A stretch of 64,000 nucleotides of DNA from Propionicicella superfundia DSM 22317 (GTDB lineage: Bacteria > Actinomycetota > Actinomycetes > Propionibacteriales > Propionibacteriaceae): positions 1-64,000 of the forward strand of contig NZ_AUIA01000018.1 in the NCBI RefSeq assembly GCF_000423465.1, given 5' to 3'. The position numbers were made by a program, and so were the translations under genes. Below the pieces are notes generated by a model, which was not told the origin of the DNA, searched no databases, and saw nothing but the letters and a program-made list of their open reading frames with translations. Of this stretch, positions 33,915-42,904 are shown piece after piece. Position 1 is the stretch's first letter; every line of letters starts with the position of its first letter.

Positions 33915-34309
33915 TCGGCCAACCTAGCTCGGGCCGCAATCCGAGACGGGCCGGGACGCTCATCCGCGTCGGGTCCCGCGCAGGCCCTCCGGCCCGCGGA
34001 TCGGCCGGTTCGGGCTGTGTCCAGCCTGTGGACGTCCCTTGACGAGCGGGCACGGCCATCGGAGACACGGGGGCCCGACGCGGGTCAACAGCGTGTCCGC
34101 CTTGTGGATGACGGGATCTCCCGCCGACGGCTGATCCCCCTGACAGGACAGGGTTTCTGCACTGATCGTCCAGGTTTCGACCGGACTGTCCACAACACTG
34201 TCCACAGAACGCCGAAGAGTCCATCATTCAATGGACTCGGGTGTCCTAGAGTCTGTTGTCAACCTGACACGCCGCCAGGGAACCGACCCAAGTTCGAGGG
34301 GCCGCCCCC
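33915..34309. other. Divergent intergenic region, 395 bp
   Basis: No gene seen. It contains three DnaA-box-like words, CTGTGGACG at 34026 and CTGTCCACA at 34186 and 34198 (12-bp period), plus a perfect inverted repeat GAGTCCAT-N6-ATGGACTC at 34217-34238. It should contain the promoters of the hydrolase and of the pilus operon. Confidence 0.55.
34217..34238. promoter_or_regulatory. Inverted repeat upstream of the tad operon
   Basis: GAGTCCAT and ATGGACTC form a perfect 8-bp inverted repeat with a 6-bp spacer, about 70 bases before the first gene of the pilus operon. Operator-like; the regulator is unknown. Confidence 0.4.
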
Positions 34310-34927
34310 ATGACCGTTCCGCCATCAGCCGCACCCGCGCGACACCTGCGGGCACGCCGGAATCCCCGCTGGATCGCCGCGGGCATCCTGGCCATCTGCC
34401 TCGGCGCCGTCGGGTCGCTGCTGCTCTACTCGCGCGCCGCGACGGCCAACGTGGTCGTGGCCATGGCCGCCACCGTCATGCGCGGCGAGGTGGTCGACGC
34501 GGACGATCTCGTACAGATGACCGTCGGGCATCTCGGCGGCATGCGAGCCGTCCCGTCGGCGCGGCTCACCGATCTGGTCGGGCAGGAGGCACTGGTGGAC
34601 CTCCCCGCCGGCAGCATCGTCCTGGAGGGCACGACCGGGACGTCCGAGCAGCCCGCGGGGCGGGCACAGGTCGGGATCAGGCTCCCGCTCGGCCGGCTGC
34701 CCGTGGCCGCCCTCCCCCGCGGAACGCCGGTGCGGATCATCTCGGTGCCGCCGCCGGACGCTGCCGGAACGAGCCCGGTCAGCGTGCGGGGAACGGTCGC
34801 CTCCGCTCCGCTGGAGACGGCCGACGGCGCCCGCGTGCTGGACGTGTGGGTGCCCGCGGCGTCCGCCGAGACGGTCGCCCGGCTCGCCGCGGTCGATCAG
34901 CTCGCGTTGATCCTGGAGGCGCCGTGA
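34310..34927 (+). CDS. SAF-domain protein (CpaB/RcpC-like)
   Basis: 205 residues. One membrane helix (WIAAGILAICLGAVGSLLLYS) precedes a SAF domain: VVAMAATVMRGEVVDADDLVQMTV, then DLVGQEALVDLPAGSIVLEG, as in flagellar/pilus CpaB proteins. It probably anchors the pilus machine in the envelope. First gene of the tad operon; its stop overlaps the next gene's GTG. Confidence 0.78.
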   Translation: MTVPPSAAPARHLRARRNPRWIAAGILAICLGAVGSLLLYSRAATANVVVAMAATVMRGEVVDADDLVQMTVGHLGGMRAVPSARLTDLVGQEALVDLPAGSIVLEGTTGTSEQPAGRAQVGIRLPLGRLPVAALPRGTPVRIISVPPPDAAGTSPVSVRGTVASAPLETADGARVLDVWVPAASAETVARLAAVDQLALILEAP

Positions 34928-35700
34928 GCGTGCTGGTGCTGACGTCCGCCGGTGGCTCCCCGGGCGTCACGACGACCGCGGTGGGGCTGACCCTGGAATG
35001 GCCGCGGGACGCGCTGCTGGCCGACTGCAACCGCGACCCCGACCAGGCCGTCCTCGCCGGATACCTCGCGGGTGCCGATCCGAGCGGACGGGGCCTCCCC
35101 GCCCTCGCCCTCGTCCACCGGGAAGGGCGGTCCCTCGACTCCGAGATCCTGCGGGCGACGATGCCCCTGACGAGCGCGCCGCCGTACCGCAGCCTTCTTC
35201 CGGGCTTCGTGCACCCGGCCGGAAGCGACCTCTTCGCCCCGGTGTGGCCGGCGCTGCTGGACGCGTTCCAGGCGACCAGCGCGGCAGGCACCGACGTGAT
35301 CGTCGACGGCGGCCGGATCGGGCGGACGGGACTGCCCGACGTCCTGGTGACCCGGGCCGATGCGCTGGTGGTGTGCTGCCGGACCAGCCTGCGCTCCCTC
35401 GCCGGACTGCGCCTGTACCTGCCGCCGCTGCAGGACGCCGCCCGCGAGGCGGGGACGCGCGTCGGGCTGCTTCTCGTCGGCGACGGGCAGCCCTACGGAG
35501 CGGCCGAGATCGCCGCGCAGTTCCAGACGCCCATCGTCGCCACGGTGGCACACGATCCCGTGGCCGCCGGCGTCTTCAGCGAGGGTCACCCCGCGCCCCG
35601 CCGCTTCGCCGAATCGCCCTACCGTCGCTCGATCGTGGCGGCCGCCTCGCGACTCTCGGCCCTCGCTGCGCGGCCCCACGCCCGGCAGGGCGCCTCATGA
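34924..35700 (+). CDS. TadZ/CpaE-like P-loop protein
   Basis: 258 residues. A MinD/ParA-like fold: LTSAGGSPGVTTTAVGLTLEW is the Walker A region (deviant form), LLADCNRDPDQA follows, and VIVDGGRI is the later strand. In tad loci such proteins localise the secretion ATPase. The overlap with both neighbours (GTGA and ATGA) places it firmly in the operon. Confidence 0.78.
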   Translation: MSVLVLTSAGGSPGVTTTAVGLTLEWPRDALLADCNRDPDQAVLAGYLAGADPSGRGLPALALVHREGRSLDSEILRATMPLTSAPPYRSLLPGFVHPAGSDLFAPVWPALLDAFQATSAAGTDVIVDGGRIGRTGLPDVLVTRADALVVCCRTSLRSLAGLRLYLPPLQDAAREAGTRVGLLLVGDGQPYGAAEIAAQFQTPIVATVAHDPVAAGVFSEGHPAPRRFAESPYRRSIVAAASRLSALAARPHARQGAS

Positions 35701-37130
35701 AGCCTCTCGGAACGATCCCGCTGCTCGCCCGCGACGACGGCCTCGATCCCACGATGCCCGCGGCGACCCCGCCCGCGCCGCGTCCCGAGTTCGCTCGCGA
35801 ACCCGACGGGATCGACTGGCCGCTCATCGTCGGCCTTCGCCGGGTGGCCTCGGCCGAGATCGCGGCACGCCTCGCCGCGCACCTCGCGAGCACGGGCCGT
35901 CCTCTTCCCGAGTTCGACCGCCGGCTGCTCGGGCGCTCGGTCGTCCGCTCGGTCGTCCGCGCGCACGCACGCCAGCAGAGCGACGCCGGGCTGGCCCTGT
36001 GGTCGCTGGCGACCGAGCAGGTGTACGCACAGGCGCTCGAGAGCGCGATCTTCGGCTATGGCCGCCTCCAGCCGCTGTTCGAGATCCCGGCCGCGGAGAA
36101 CATCGAGATCAACGGGCACGAGTCCGTCATGGTGCAGTTCCCCGACGGCACCCGGACGCCGCACCCGCCCGTCGCGGACAGCGACGAGGAACTCATCGAG
36201 GCCATCCGCTTCCTCGGCGAGTCCGCCACGCCGTCGCGCCCGTTCGACGAGGCGCATCCCACCATGACCCTGGCGCTCGGCGACCGGTTCCGGCTCCATG
36301 CGATCGCGTTCGGACTCACGCACAGGCCCGCGATCACCATCCGGCAGCACACGCTCACCGACGTGTCCCTCCCCGACCTGGCGGACACGGGAATGCTCCC
36401 CCGGGAACTGGCGCGACTGCTCACCGCGGCGGTGCGCGCCCGCAAGTCCGTGGTGATCGCCGGCGACCAGGGCGCAGGGAAGACCACCCTGCTGCGGGCG
36501 CTCATCGCGGCGATCCCGCACGGCGAGCGCTTCGGCACGCTCGAGACCGACTACGAGCTCCTCACGCATCTGCAGCCCGGTCGCTCCAACATCGTCGCGC
36601 TCCAGGCGCGCATCGGGATGGGCGAACTGGTCGACGGTCGGCACCTCGGGGAGTACTCCGTCGCCGACCTCATCCCCGAGGCGCTGCGGCAGAACCTCAC
36701 CCGGCTCGTCGTCGGCGAGGTCCGCGGCACCGAGGCAGGCGCCATGTTCCAGGCCATGCAGGCCGGTGCCGGCACCTTGTCGACGACGCACAGCCATTCG
36801 GCGGAGTCCACGATCGACCGCCTCGCCGCCCGCGTCGCCGAAGGCGGGGTCCTGACCATGTCCGAGGCGTACCGGCAGATCGCCCACCACCTGGATCTGC
36901 TGATCCATGTGCAGCTCACCGACGACACCTGGCGAGGCGGGCGCCGGCGGCGCGTCGTCTCCGAGGTCCGCGGCCTGACCGGCGCCGTCGAGAGGGAGCG
37001 TCCCGTCACCCACCTCGTCTACCGCGCGTCCGGCGGCACCCCGGGCGTCCTCGATCCCGGCGACAGGCTCCGCCGGGACCTCGCCGAGTTCCTGCCGCAC
37101 GATTCCCCGAGGGGCGATCGCCATGCCTGA
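35697..37130 (+). CDS. TadA/CpaF-type secretion ATPase
   Basis: 477 residues. Hexameric ATPase for type IVc (Flp/Tad) pilus assembly. IFGYGRLQPLFEIPAAENIEING is the N-terminal domain signature. The ATPase core has Walker A GDQGAGKTT (256-264), the Asp box ETDYELLTHLQ, Walker B LTRLVVGEVRGTEAGAMFQAMQAG and the His box LSTTHSHSAESTIDRLA. ATG 35697 overlaps the TadZ stop, so longer upstream reading is spurious. Confidence 0.9.
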   Translation: MKPLGTIPLLARDDGLDPTMPAATPPAPRPEFAREPDGIDWPLIVGLRRVASAEIAARLAAHLASTGRPLPEFDRRLLGRSVVRSVVRAHARQQSDAGLALWSLATEQVYAQALESAIFGYGRLQPLFEIPAAENIEINGHESVMVQFPDGTRTPHPPVADSDEELIEAIRFLGESATPSRPFDEAHPTMTLALGDRFRLHAIAFGLTHRPAITIRQHTLTDVSLPDLADTGMLPRELARLLTAAVRARKSVVIAGDQGAGKTTLLRALIAAIPHGERFGTLETDYELLTHLQPGRSNIVALQARIGMGELVDGRHLGEYSVADLIPEALRQNLTRLVVGEVRGTEAGAMFQAMQAGAGTLSTTHSHSAESTIDRLAARVAEGGVLTMSEAYRQIAHHLDLLIHVQLTDDTWRGGRRRRVVSEVRGLTGAVERERPVTHLVYRASGGTPGVLDPGDRLRRDLAEFLPHDSPRGDRHA

Positions 37131-37962
37131 GGTGCTCGCCCTCGCGTGCGGGGCCCTGATCGCAGGGGGCCTCTGCGCGTTCCTGGCCGGACTGACGGGG
37201 GTGGTTCCGCGACGGGGATCGAAGCGCCGCCGAAGCCACCGCGAACGGCGGCGGCGGCTCGGCACGGCCGCCACCGGCAGGGTCGCGCTCGCCGTCGCCG
37301 GGGGCGTGCTCGGCACGGCACTGACCGGGTGGCCCGTCGTCACGATCCTCGTCCCGGCCGTCGTCCTGCTGCTGCCCGGGCTGCTCGCGACGCCCGTCAA
37401 TCGAGACCTCCTCCTCCTGGAGGCCCTCGACCGATGGGTGCGGCTCCTGGTCGCGACCCTGTCCACGGGGGTGTCGATCCCCGATGCGATCCGCGCGACA
37501 CGCCGCCAGGTCCCCGCTCTCCTCGCCGATCCCGTCGCGGCGCTCGTGGCCCGGCTCGACGACCGGTGGCCGATCCGCCAGTCGCTGCTCGCGACCGCCG
37601 ACGACCTGGCCAGCCCCGACGCCGACGCCGTTCTCGCCGCCCTCGTCCTCGCCGCGGAACGAGGCGGCACCGGTGCCGTCGAGACGCTCCAGTCGCTGGC
37701 CGACTCCATCGGCGACCGGCTGCGGGCCGGACGGGAGATCGAGGCCGAGCAGGCCAAGCCCCGGATCGTGGTGCGGCAGGTCACCGTCCTCACCCTCGTC
37801 ATCCTGGGCGGGGCGATCATCCTCGGACGAGACTTCTTCGCCCCGTACGGCACGTGGTACGGACAGATCATCCTCGCCTCGTTGCTCGCGGCCTATCTCG
37901 GGTCGCTCGTCTGGCTGCGCCGCCTGACCGCTCCCCGTGTGCGCGAGAGGATCCTCCAGTGA
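37123..37962 (+). CDS. TadB-like type II/IV secretion F-domain protein
   Basis: 279 residues with four hydrophobic segments and a central cytoplasmic T2SSF domain (LDRWVRLLVATLSTGVSIPDAIRATRRQVP, DADAVLAALVLAAERGGTGAVETLQSLADSI). Inner-membrane platform protein on which TadA acts. It overlaps cpaF by eight bases and the TadC-like gene by four. Confidence 0.85.
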   Translation: MPEVLALACGALIAGGLCAFLAGLTGVVPRRGSKRRRSHRERRRRLGTAATGRVALAVAGGVLGTALTGWPVVTILVPAVVLLLPGLLATPVNRDLLLLEALDRWVRLLVATLSTGVSIPDAIRATRRQVPALLADPVAALVARLDDRWPIRQSLLATADDLASPDADAVLAALVLAAERGGTGAVETLQSLADSIGDRLRAGREIEAEQAKPRIVVRQVTVLTLVILGGAIILGRDFFAPYGTWYGQIILASLLAAYLGSLVWLRRLTAPRVRERILQ

Positions 37963-38849
37963 CCGGCCCGGTCATCGCGTTGATCGCGGGCATGCTCCTC
38001 GCGGGCGGAAGCTGGCTGATCGCGGCGGGAGCCGTCCACCATCCGCCGCGGCTGACCGACGCCCTGGACGTCCTCGACGGCATCCGCGGGGGCGCGTCCG
38101 AGGACCGCATCGCGGCCGGGGACGGCCGGCTCGAACGCGTCGGCGCCGCGGTCTTCCGCGCAGTGCGGCTCCCGCTGACGACCCGGCAGCGCTCCGCACT
38201 GCTGCGCCAGGAGCGCTCCGTGGGCGACTTCTACGCGGAGAAGCTGATCTGGGCACTCGTCGGCCTCGCGGCCCCGCTCGTCCTCACCGGGGTGCTCGCG
38301 GGCGTCGGCGGTCTCCCGGGATTCGTTCCGATCGGCGCCGGACTCGCCGGCGCGGTCGCCGGGTTCCTCGTGCCCGACCTGGTGCTGCGGCGACAGGCGA
38401 AGGCCGATCGCAGCGACGGCCGCGAAGCCCTGTTCACCTACTTCGACCTCGTCGTCCTGGAGCGTCTGGCCAACAGGTCGGGGCCCCAGGCGCTCGCGGC
38501 AGCGGCAGAGGTGTCGCAGCATCCCGTCTTCACCCGCATCCGGGGTGCGCTCGACCGGGCGCGGCTGGAGCAGACGGCACCGTACGCGCACCTACGCGCC
38601 CTCGCCGACGAGTTGGAGTTCTCCGAGCTCCACGACATCGCCGACGTGATGCGGCTCGACGAGTCCGGCGCGGCCCTGGCCGGCGTCCTCCGGGCCCGGG
38701 TGGCCGAGCTTCGCGATGCACACCTCACCGGCCGGCGCATCGCCGCACAGACCGTGTCGGAACGCATGACCCTGCCCATGACCGTCCCGACCCTCGTCTT
38801 CACCCTGATCCTGTTCGTCCCCCCGCTGCTTCGGCTGCTGACCCCCTGA
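37959..38849 (+). CDS. TadC-like type II/IV secretion F-domain protein
   Basis: 296 residues from GTG 37959. Hydrophobic N-terminal segment, then LPLTTRQRSALLRQERSVGDFYAEK, two helices (ALVGLAAPLVLTGVLAGVGG and IGAGLAGAVAGFLVPDLVL), T2SSF-like DLVVLERLANRSGPQALAAAAEVSQHPVFTRIRGAL, and a C-terminal helix. Second platform protein of the Tad machine. Confidence 0.83.
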   Translation: MTGPVIALIAGMLLAGGSWLIAAGAVHHPPRLTDALDVLDGIRGGASEDRIAAGDGRLERVGAAVFRAVRLPLTTRQRSALLRQERSVGDFYAEKLIWALVGLAAPLVLTGVLAGVGGLPGFVPIGAGLAGAVAGFLVPDLVLRRQAKADRSDGREALFTYFDLVVLERLANRSGPQALAAAAEVSQHPVFTRIRGALDRARLEQTAPYAHLRALADELEFSELHDIADVMRLDESGAALAGVLRARVAELRDAHLTGRRIAAQTVSERMTLPMTVPTLVFTLILFVPPLLRLLTP

Positions 38850-38892
38850 CCGGCCCCGTCCATCCGAACCGACCCCTACCCAAGGAGTACCC

Positions 38893-39069
38893 GTGCTGAT
38901 CCCGTTCCAGGTCCTCGCATCGCTGGTCGCCGCACCGAGGAGGGATGAGCGCGGGCTGTCGCAGTCGACGGAGAACGCCCTCCTCGTCGCCGGCGCGGTC
39001 GCCGTCGCGCTGCTGATCGTCACCGTCGTCACGGCGTACGTGACCGGAAAGCTGCAAGGCCTGCAATGA
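38893..39069 (+). CDS. Small Flp-type prepilin
   Basis: 58 residues from GTG 38893, behind AAGGAG seven bases upstream. A basic/acidic leader ending DERG is followed by LSQSTENALLVAGAVAVALLIVTVVTAYVTGKL, a single long hydrophobic helix with a polar start, the form of Flp pilins with class III signal peptides. Position in the Tad operon, just before two TadE-like proteins that share the DERG(L/M)xxS junction, supports a role as major pilin. Its stop overlaps the next ATG. Confidence 0.75.
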   Translation: MLIPFQVLASLVAAPRRDERGLSQSTENALLVAGAVAVALLIVTVVTAYVTGKLQGLQ

Positions 39070-39449
39070 CCCGCCCGGAACGGCGCGACGAACGCGGCCT
39101 CGCGGACTCGACCGCCTGGGCGCTGCTCATGCCGTTGCTGCTCGCCCTCATCCTCGGCCTGCTGGCCGTGGGTCTGTGGATGTACGCCCGCATGGGTGCT
39201 GCCACCGCCGCCGCGGTGGCCGGCGACACCGCCGCTGCCGCGACCGGGGATCCCGACGAGGCGCGCCGGAAGGCGATCCGTATCGCCGAGAACGCCGGCG
39301 TCCGGGAGATCGACGTGTCGATCAGCCGGGCGGACGGCCTCGTGACCGTGACCGTCCGCGGGAATGCCGTCCTGCCCGTCGAGGTGGGCGGCCTCGGCCG
39401 CATCCACGAACAGGCCACGCGACCTGTCGAGGCGGCGACCCGACCATGA
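39066..39449 (+). CDS. TadE-like pseudopilin 1
   Basis: 127 residues. Leader RRDERGLADSTA precedes a hydrophobic helix WALLMPLLLALILGLLAVGLWMYA, then an extracytoplasmic domain (EARRKAIRIAENAGVREIDVSISRADGLVTVTVRGNAV) typical of TadE/TadG-type minor pilins. The glutamate usual after the cleavage site is absent (Ala). Overlaps both neighbours by ATGA. Confidence 0.75.
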   Translation: MTRPERRDERGLADSTAWALLMPLLLALILGLLAVGLWMYARMGAATAAAVAGDTAAAATGDPDEARRKAIRIAENAGVREIDVSISRADGLVTVTVRGNAVLPVEVGGLGRIHEQATRPVEAATRP

Positions 39450-39889
39450 GACACCCGCCACCCCCGCGGGACGAGCGGGGCATGTCGATGTCCGTCGAGC
39501 TCGTCATCGTCGTCCCGGTGCTGATCGTGCTTCTCGGCGTCGTCGCCGGCGGCGGCAGGTACTGGCACGCCCGCACGACCGTGGAACGCGCCGCGGCCTC
39601 GGCCGCCCGGGCCGCCACGTTGCAGCGCTCGGCTTCCGCGGCGGAGGCGGCCGCGCGGCTCGTCGCCACGACGGAGTTGGACGGTGCCGGAGTCGGGTGC
39701 GGATCGCGGGATGTCGCCGTCGACACGTCGGGGTTCGCCGTCCCCGTCGGTCGGCCCGCCACGGTGACGGTCGCCGTGGCGTGCCATGTGTCCTTCGGAG
39801 GCCTGATCGTCCCCGGCCGGCCGGGGACGATCGTCGTCGCCCACTCCGCTTCCTCCGTCCTGGACCGCTACCGAGGGAGACACGCATGA
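39446..39889 (+). CDS. TadE-like pseudopilin 2
   Basis: 147 residues. Leader DERGMSMSVELVIVVPVLIVLLGVVAGGGRYWHARTTVERAAASAARAA is a clear TadE pattern including the conserved Glu at the start of the helix. The C-terminal domain has two cysteines likely to form a disulfide (VGCGSRD and VACHVSFG). Overlaps the LysM-BTAD gene by ATGA. Confidence 0.8.
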   Translation: MRHPPPPRDERGMSMSVELVIVVPVLIVLLGVVAGGGRYWHARTTVERAAASAARAATLQRSASAAEAAARLVATTELDGAGVGCGSRDVAVDTSGFAVPVGRPATVTVAVACHVSFGGLIVPGRPGTIVVAHSASSVLDRYRGRHA

Positions 39890-42789
39890 AGATCGTGCGC
39901 GGGGTTCTCGCCCTGCTCGTCCTGCTGGGGCTCGTCGCCGGCGCTCCGGTGCTGCTGGCGGCCGCGTTCCGTCCGCCCGACCTCGGCCGGGGCTGGCGCA
40001 TCCTGCTCATGCCCGATGACGGGACGCTGCTGACCTTCGCCGTCGTCCTCGCGGGCTGGGCCGCGTGGCTGGTGTTCGTCGTCTCGCTGCTGGCAGAGCT
40101 CGCCGAGCGGGTGTCGCACGGGCGGGTCCGCACACCGCGCGGGCTGCGGGCGCCGCGCGCGGCGGCGGCGTTCCTCGTGGGGGCGGTCGCCGCTCTCGCG
40201 ACCCTGCGCGCCGTCGCGGGCGATGACGTCCCGCCGCCGGCCCACGCCTCGGTGCTGTACGCGCCGGTCCCCGACGCCGTGCCGGAGGCCGAGCGGCCGG
40301 CGACCGCGGCGGAGGCCGTTCCGCCGCCCGCTGCGGAGACGCAGGCCGTCGACGACGCGCACCTCTCCTACACGGTGGCTCCCGGCGACGACCTGTGGAC
40401 ACTCTCCGAGCAGTTCCTCGGCTCCGGAGCGCGGTGGTCCGATCTCGTCGCGGTGAATCCCGGTCTCGACCCGCGCCTCGACCTCCGGGCCGGCCAGATC
40501 CTGCGGCTCCCGGCCGACGCGAACCCGCCCGGCACGAGTCTCGCGGCCGGGCCACGTCTTCCCGCCGCTCCGCTGGACAGGGCATCGGGAGAGAGCCGGA
40601 CGGTCACGGTCCAGCGCGGCGACTCCCTGTGGTCCATCGCCGAGCGGTCCCTGGGCGACGGGGAGCGGTGGCGCGAGATTCACGAACTCAACCTCGATCA
40701 GATCGCCGATCCCGACCAGATCGACATCGGCTGGGTGCTGCGACTCCCCGGCTCGGCGGGGACCGCGTCCCCGCAGCCGCCGGCACCCGAACGACCCGCG
40801 GCCAGGCCGGACTCGGCACAGACGCCGCGGACCGCGCAGCCCACGTCGGACCCCCCGGTGGGGTCGGCTCCTGCCACGCCGGCAGCCACGACGGGCTCAC
40901 CCGACGAGGTCGACACGGAGGATCGGGCCACGGTGATCGCCGGCGAGTCCGCCGCGAACCCCGCGCTCCTGCTCCTCGGCGGAGCCGGCCCGCTGATGGC
41001 CGCCGGGATCTGCGCCGCGCTGGCGGCGTCGCGGGAGACGCAGGGATGGAGCCGCCCGCGTGGGCGACGTTTCCTGCAGCCCGGCGAGGACGGTGCCCGG
41101 GTCCGGACGGCTCTGGCGACCGTGGCCGATCCCCTGCGGCTGACCCTGCTCGACGCAGCCCTGCGCCTGGTCGGAGAGCACTGCCAGGTGTTCGGCATCG
41201 ACCCGCCGCCTCTGTCGCGCCTCGGCGTCACCCGCGACCGGATCGTCCTCGCCTTCGACGGCGCGCCCCCCGCGCCGCCCGCGTTGTTCGAGGCCGCCGC
41301 CGACGGATGGGTGCTGCCTGCCTCCGCGCGGGCCGACGCGGGCGACCCGGCCGGGCCGCACCCGTACCCGGCCCTCGTCACGCTCGGCGAGCTCGACGGC
41401 GAGACCGTCCTGCACGATCTGCTGTCCACCCCGGTGCTGGGCATCTGCGGCCCGACGTCGGCCGTGGACGACGTGGCGACGGCCTGGGTGCTCGAACTGG
41501 CCACCGCTCCGTGGGCGCCCGACCTGCTGCTCCATGTGACCCCGGGGCTGGCCGGGCTCCTCCTCCCGGCGCGCGACGACGTCTGCTCCGGCACCGAGGA
41601 CGATCTGGTGGACGGGCTGGAATCGCTCGTGGCGGCCCGGCGCGAGGGACTTCGCCACGGACTCGCCGACGTCCGGCCCGCCGCGGTCTTCGTGTTCGGC
41701 GGACGACTCCCCGCCGCCCTGCGCGACAGGGTGCTCGCCGCGCGCGCCCACGAGGCCGGCGTCACGGTCGTCCTCGCGCACGACACCGGCCCCGCGACCT
41801 GGGAGGTGACCGGCCCCGAGGCCGCTCTGCGAGGTCGCCTGCTGCCGCAGGGGCCCGCGGTGTCGCACGCGCAACGCCTGGCCGCGCAGACGCAGGCGGC
41901 GGTCGCGGAGCTCCGCCAGGTCGCCGAGAGCCCCCGGTCCACCCCGGCCCCGTGGTGGCCCCCCGAGGGCGAGGACCCGCCCCCTTCCACGCCCTCGAAC
42001 CGTCCCCTCGTCGTCAGCCGCCAGGAGGAAGCCGTGCCAGGAAGCCACCGACCGCTGCATCCGCTCCTCAACCTTCTCGGGCCGATCGAACTGCTCGGGA
42101 CGACCGGCTCCCCGCCCGCACGGGGGCAGCGGACCTGCATGGAGTACTGCGCCTGGCTCCTGGAGCATCAGGGCAGCACCGCCGCGGCGATGACGTCGTC
42201 GCTGCTGGTCGCCGAGTCGTCGCGGCGGTCGTCCGTGAGCAGGCTGCGGTCGTGGCTCGGCAAGGACGACGACGGCGCCGCGTACCTGCCGGACGCCTAT
42301 TCGGGGCGCATCTGGCTGCACCCCGCCGTCAGTTCGGACTGGCAACAATTGCAGATTCTCATCGCGCCCGGGGTGAATCGCACACCGCCGGAGACGCTGC
42401 ACACGGCGCTCGGCATGGTGCGCGGCGCCGTGCTGGCGGACGCGGCGCCCGGCCAGTGGAGCTGGGCCGAGGAGTTGCGGATGGACATCATGGCGACGAT
42501 CCGCGACATCGGGCTGGAACTCACCGATCACGCCCTGAACGCGGGGGACATCGACCGTGCGCGGTGGGCGATCGCCCGCGCGCTGACCGTCTCGCCCGAG
42601 GACGAGGAGTTGCTGTGCGCACGGATCCGCACCGAACGCCGGGCCGGGAATCATCGTGAGGTCGAGCGTCTGGCGCTGAAGACCACGGCACACGCCCGCC
42701 GGCTCGGCGTCGACCTCCGGACGGACACGGTCCGGCTTCTCCAGGAGGTGATGGAGGGGCGCATCCGAGCCCGCACGATCCTGCCCTGA
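39886..42789 (+). CDS. Membrane-anchored LysM-BTAD regulatory protein
   Basis: 967 residues. Hydrophobic segments at about 5-27, 48-71, 92-112 and 358-381. Two LysM domains lie between the third and fourth (160-209, YTVAPGDDLWTLSEQFLG; 238-288, VTVQRGDSLWSIAERSLG), predicted outside the membrane. A long cytoplasmic part follows, ending in a bacterial transcriptional activation domain-like TPR region (about 745-967). LysM plus BTAD fusions recur next to actinobacterial tad loci. Sensing of peptidoglycan with transmission to the cytoplasm is inferred. Last gene of the operon. Confidence 0.82.
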   Translation: MKIVRGVLALLVLLGLVAGAPVLLAAAFRPPDLGRGWRILLMPDDGTLLTFAVVLAGWAAWLVFVVSLLAELAERVSHGRVRTPRGLRAPRAAAAFLVGAVAALATLRAVAGDDVPPPAHASVLYAPVPDAVPEAERPATAAEAVPPPAAETQAVDDAHLSYTVAPGDDLWTLSEQFLGSGARWSDLVAVNPGLDPRLDLRAGQILRLPADANPPGTSLAAGPRLPAAPLDRASGESRTVTVQRGDSLWSIAERSLGDGERWREIHELNLDQIADPDQIDIGWVLRLPGSAGTASPQPPAPERPAARPDSAQTPRTAQPTSDPPVGSAPATPAATTGSPDEVDTEDRATVIAGESAANPALLLLGGAGPLMAAGICAALAASRETQGWSRPRGRRFLQPGEDGARVRTALATVADPLRLTLLDAALRLVGEHCQVFGIDPPPLSRLGVTRDRIVLAFDGAPPAPPALFEAAADGWVLPASARADAGDPAGPHPYPALVTLGELDGETVLHDLLSTPVLGICGPTSAVDDVATAWVLELATAPWAPDLLLHVTPGLAGLLLPARDDVCSGTEDDLVDGLESLVAARREGLRHGLADVRPAAVFVFGGRLPAALRDRVLAARAHEAGVTVVLAHDTGPATWEVTGPEAALRGRLLPQGPAVSHAQRLAAQTQAAVAELRQVAESPRSTPAPWWPPEGEDPPPSTPSNRPLVVSRQEEAVPGSHRPLHPLLNLLGPIELLGTTGSPPARGQRTCMEYCAWLLEHQGSTAAAMTSSLLVAESSRRSSVSRLRSWLGKDDDGAAYLPDAYSGRIWLHPAVSSDWQQLQILIAPGVNRTPPETLHTALGMVRGAVLADAAPGQWSWAEELRMDIMATIRDIGLELTDHALNAGDIDRARWAIARALTVSPEDEELLCARIRTERRAGNHREVERLALKTTAHARRLGVDLRTDTVRLLQEVMEGRIRARTILP

Positions 42790-42834
42790 AAACCCGCCGC
42801 GGCACGCCGCGACCGACTGGCAATACGGGTAGGC

Positions 42835-42876
42835 ACAGGTTCACACTTGGGGCGCAGATCTGAAACACTGTGCAAC
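42835..42876 (+). promoter_or_regulatory. Candidate operator words in front of the SorC-type gene
   Basis: ACAGGTTC at 42835-42842 is the same 8-mer found twice (as its complement) in the deoC promoter, and GTGCAAC at 42870-42876 recurs as GTTGCAC in the dyad upstream of the FBPase-like gene. Short words of this kind can occur by chance; an autoregulatory site is a suggestion only. Confidence 0.25.
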
Positions 42877-42904
42877 CAGCGCGTGGGAATTTGTGGGGTG
42901 CGTC

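Noticed and set aside
34026-34206. Chromosome replication origin
   Set aside because: Only three DnaA-box-like words, no AT-rich region and no dnaA, dnaN, gyrB or parAB genes nearby.
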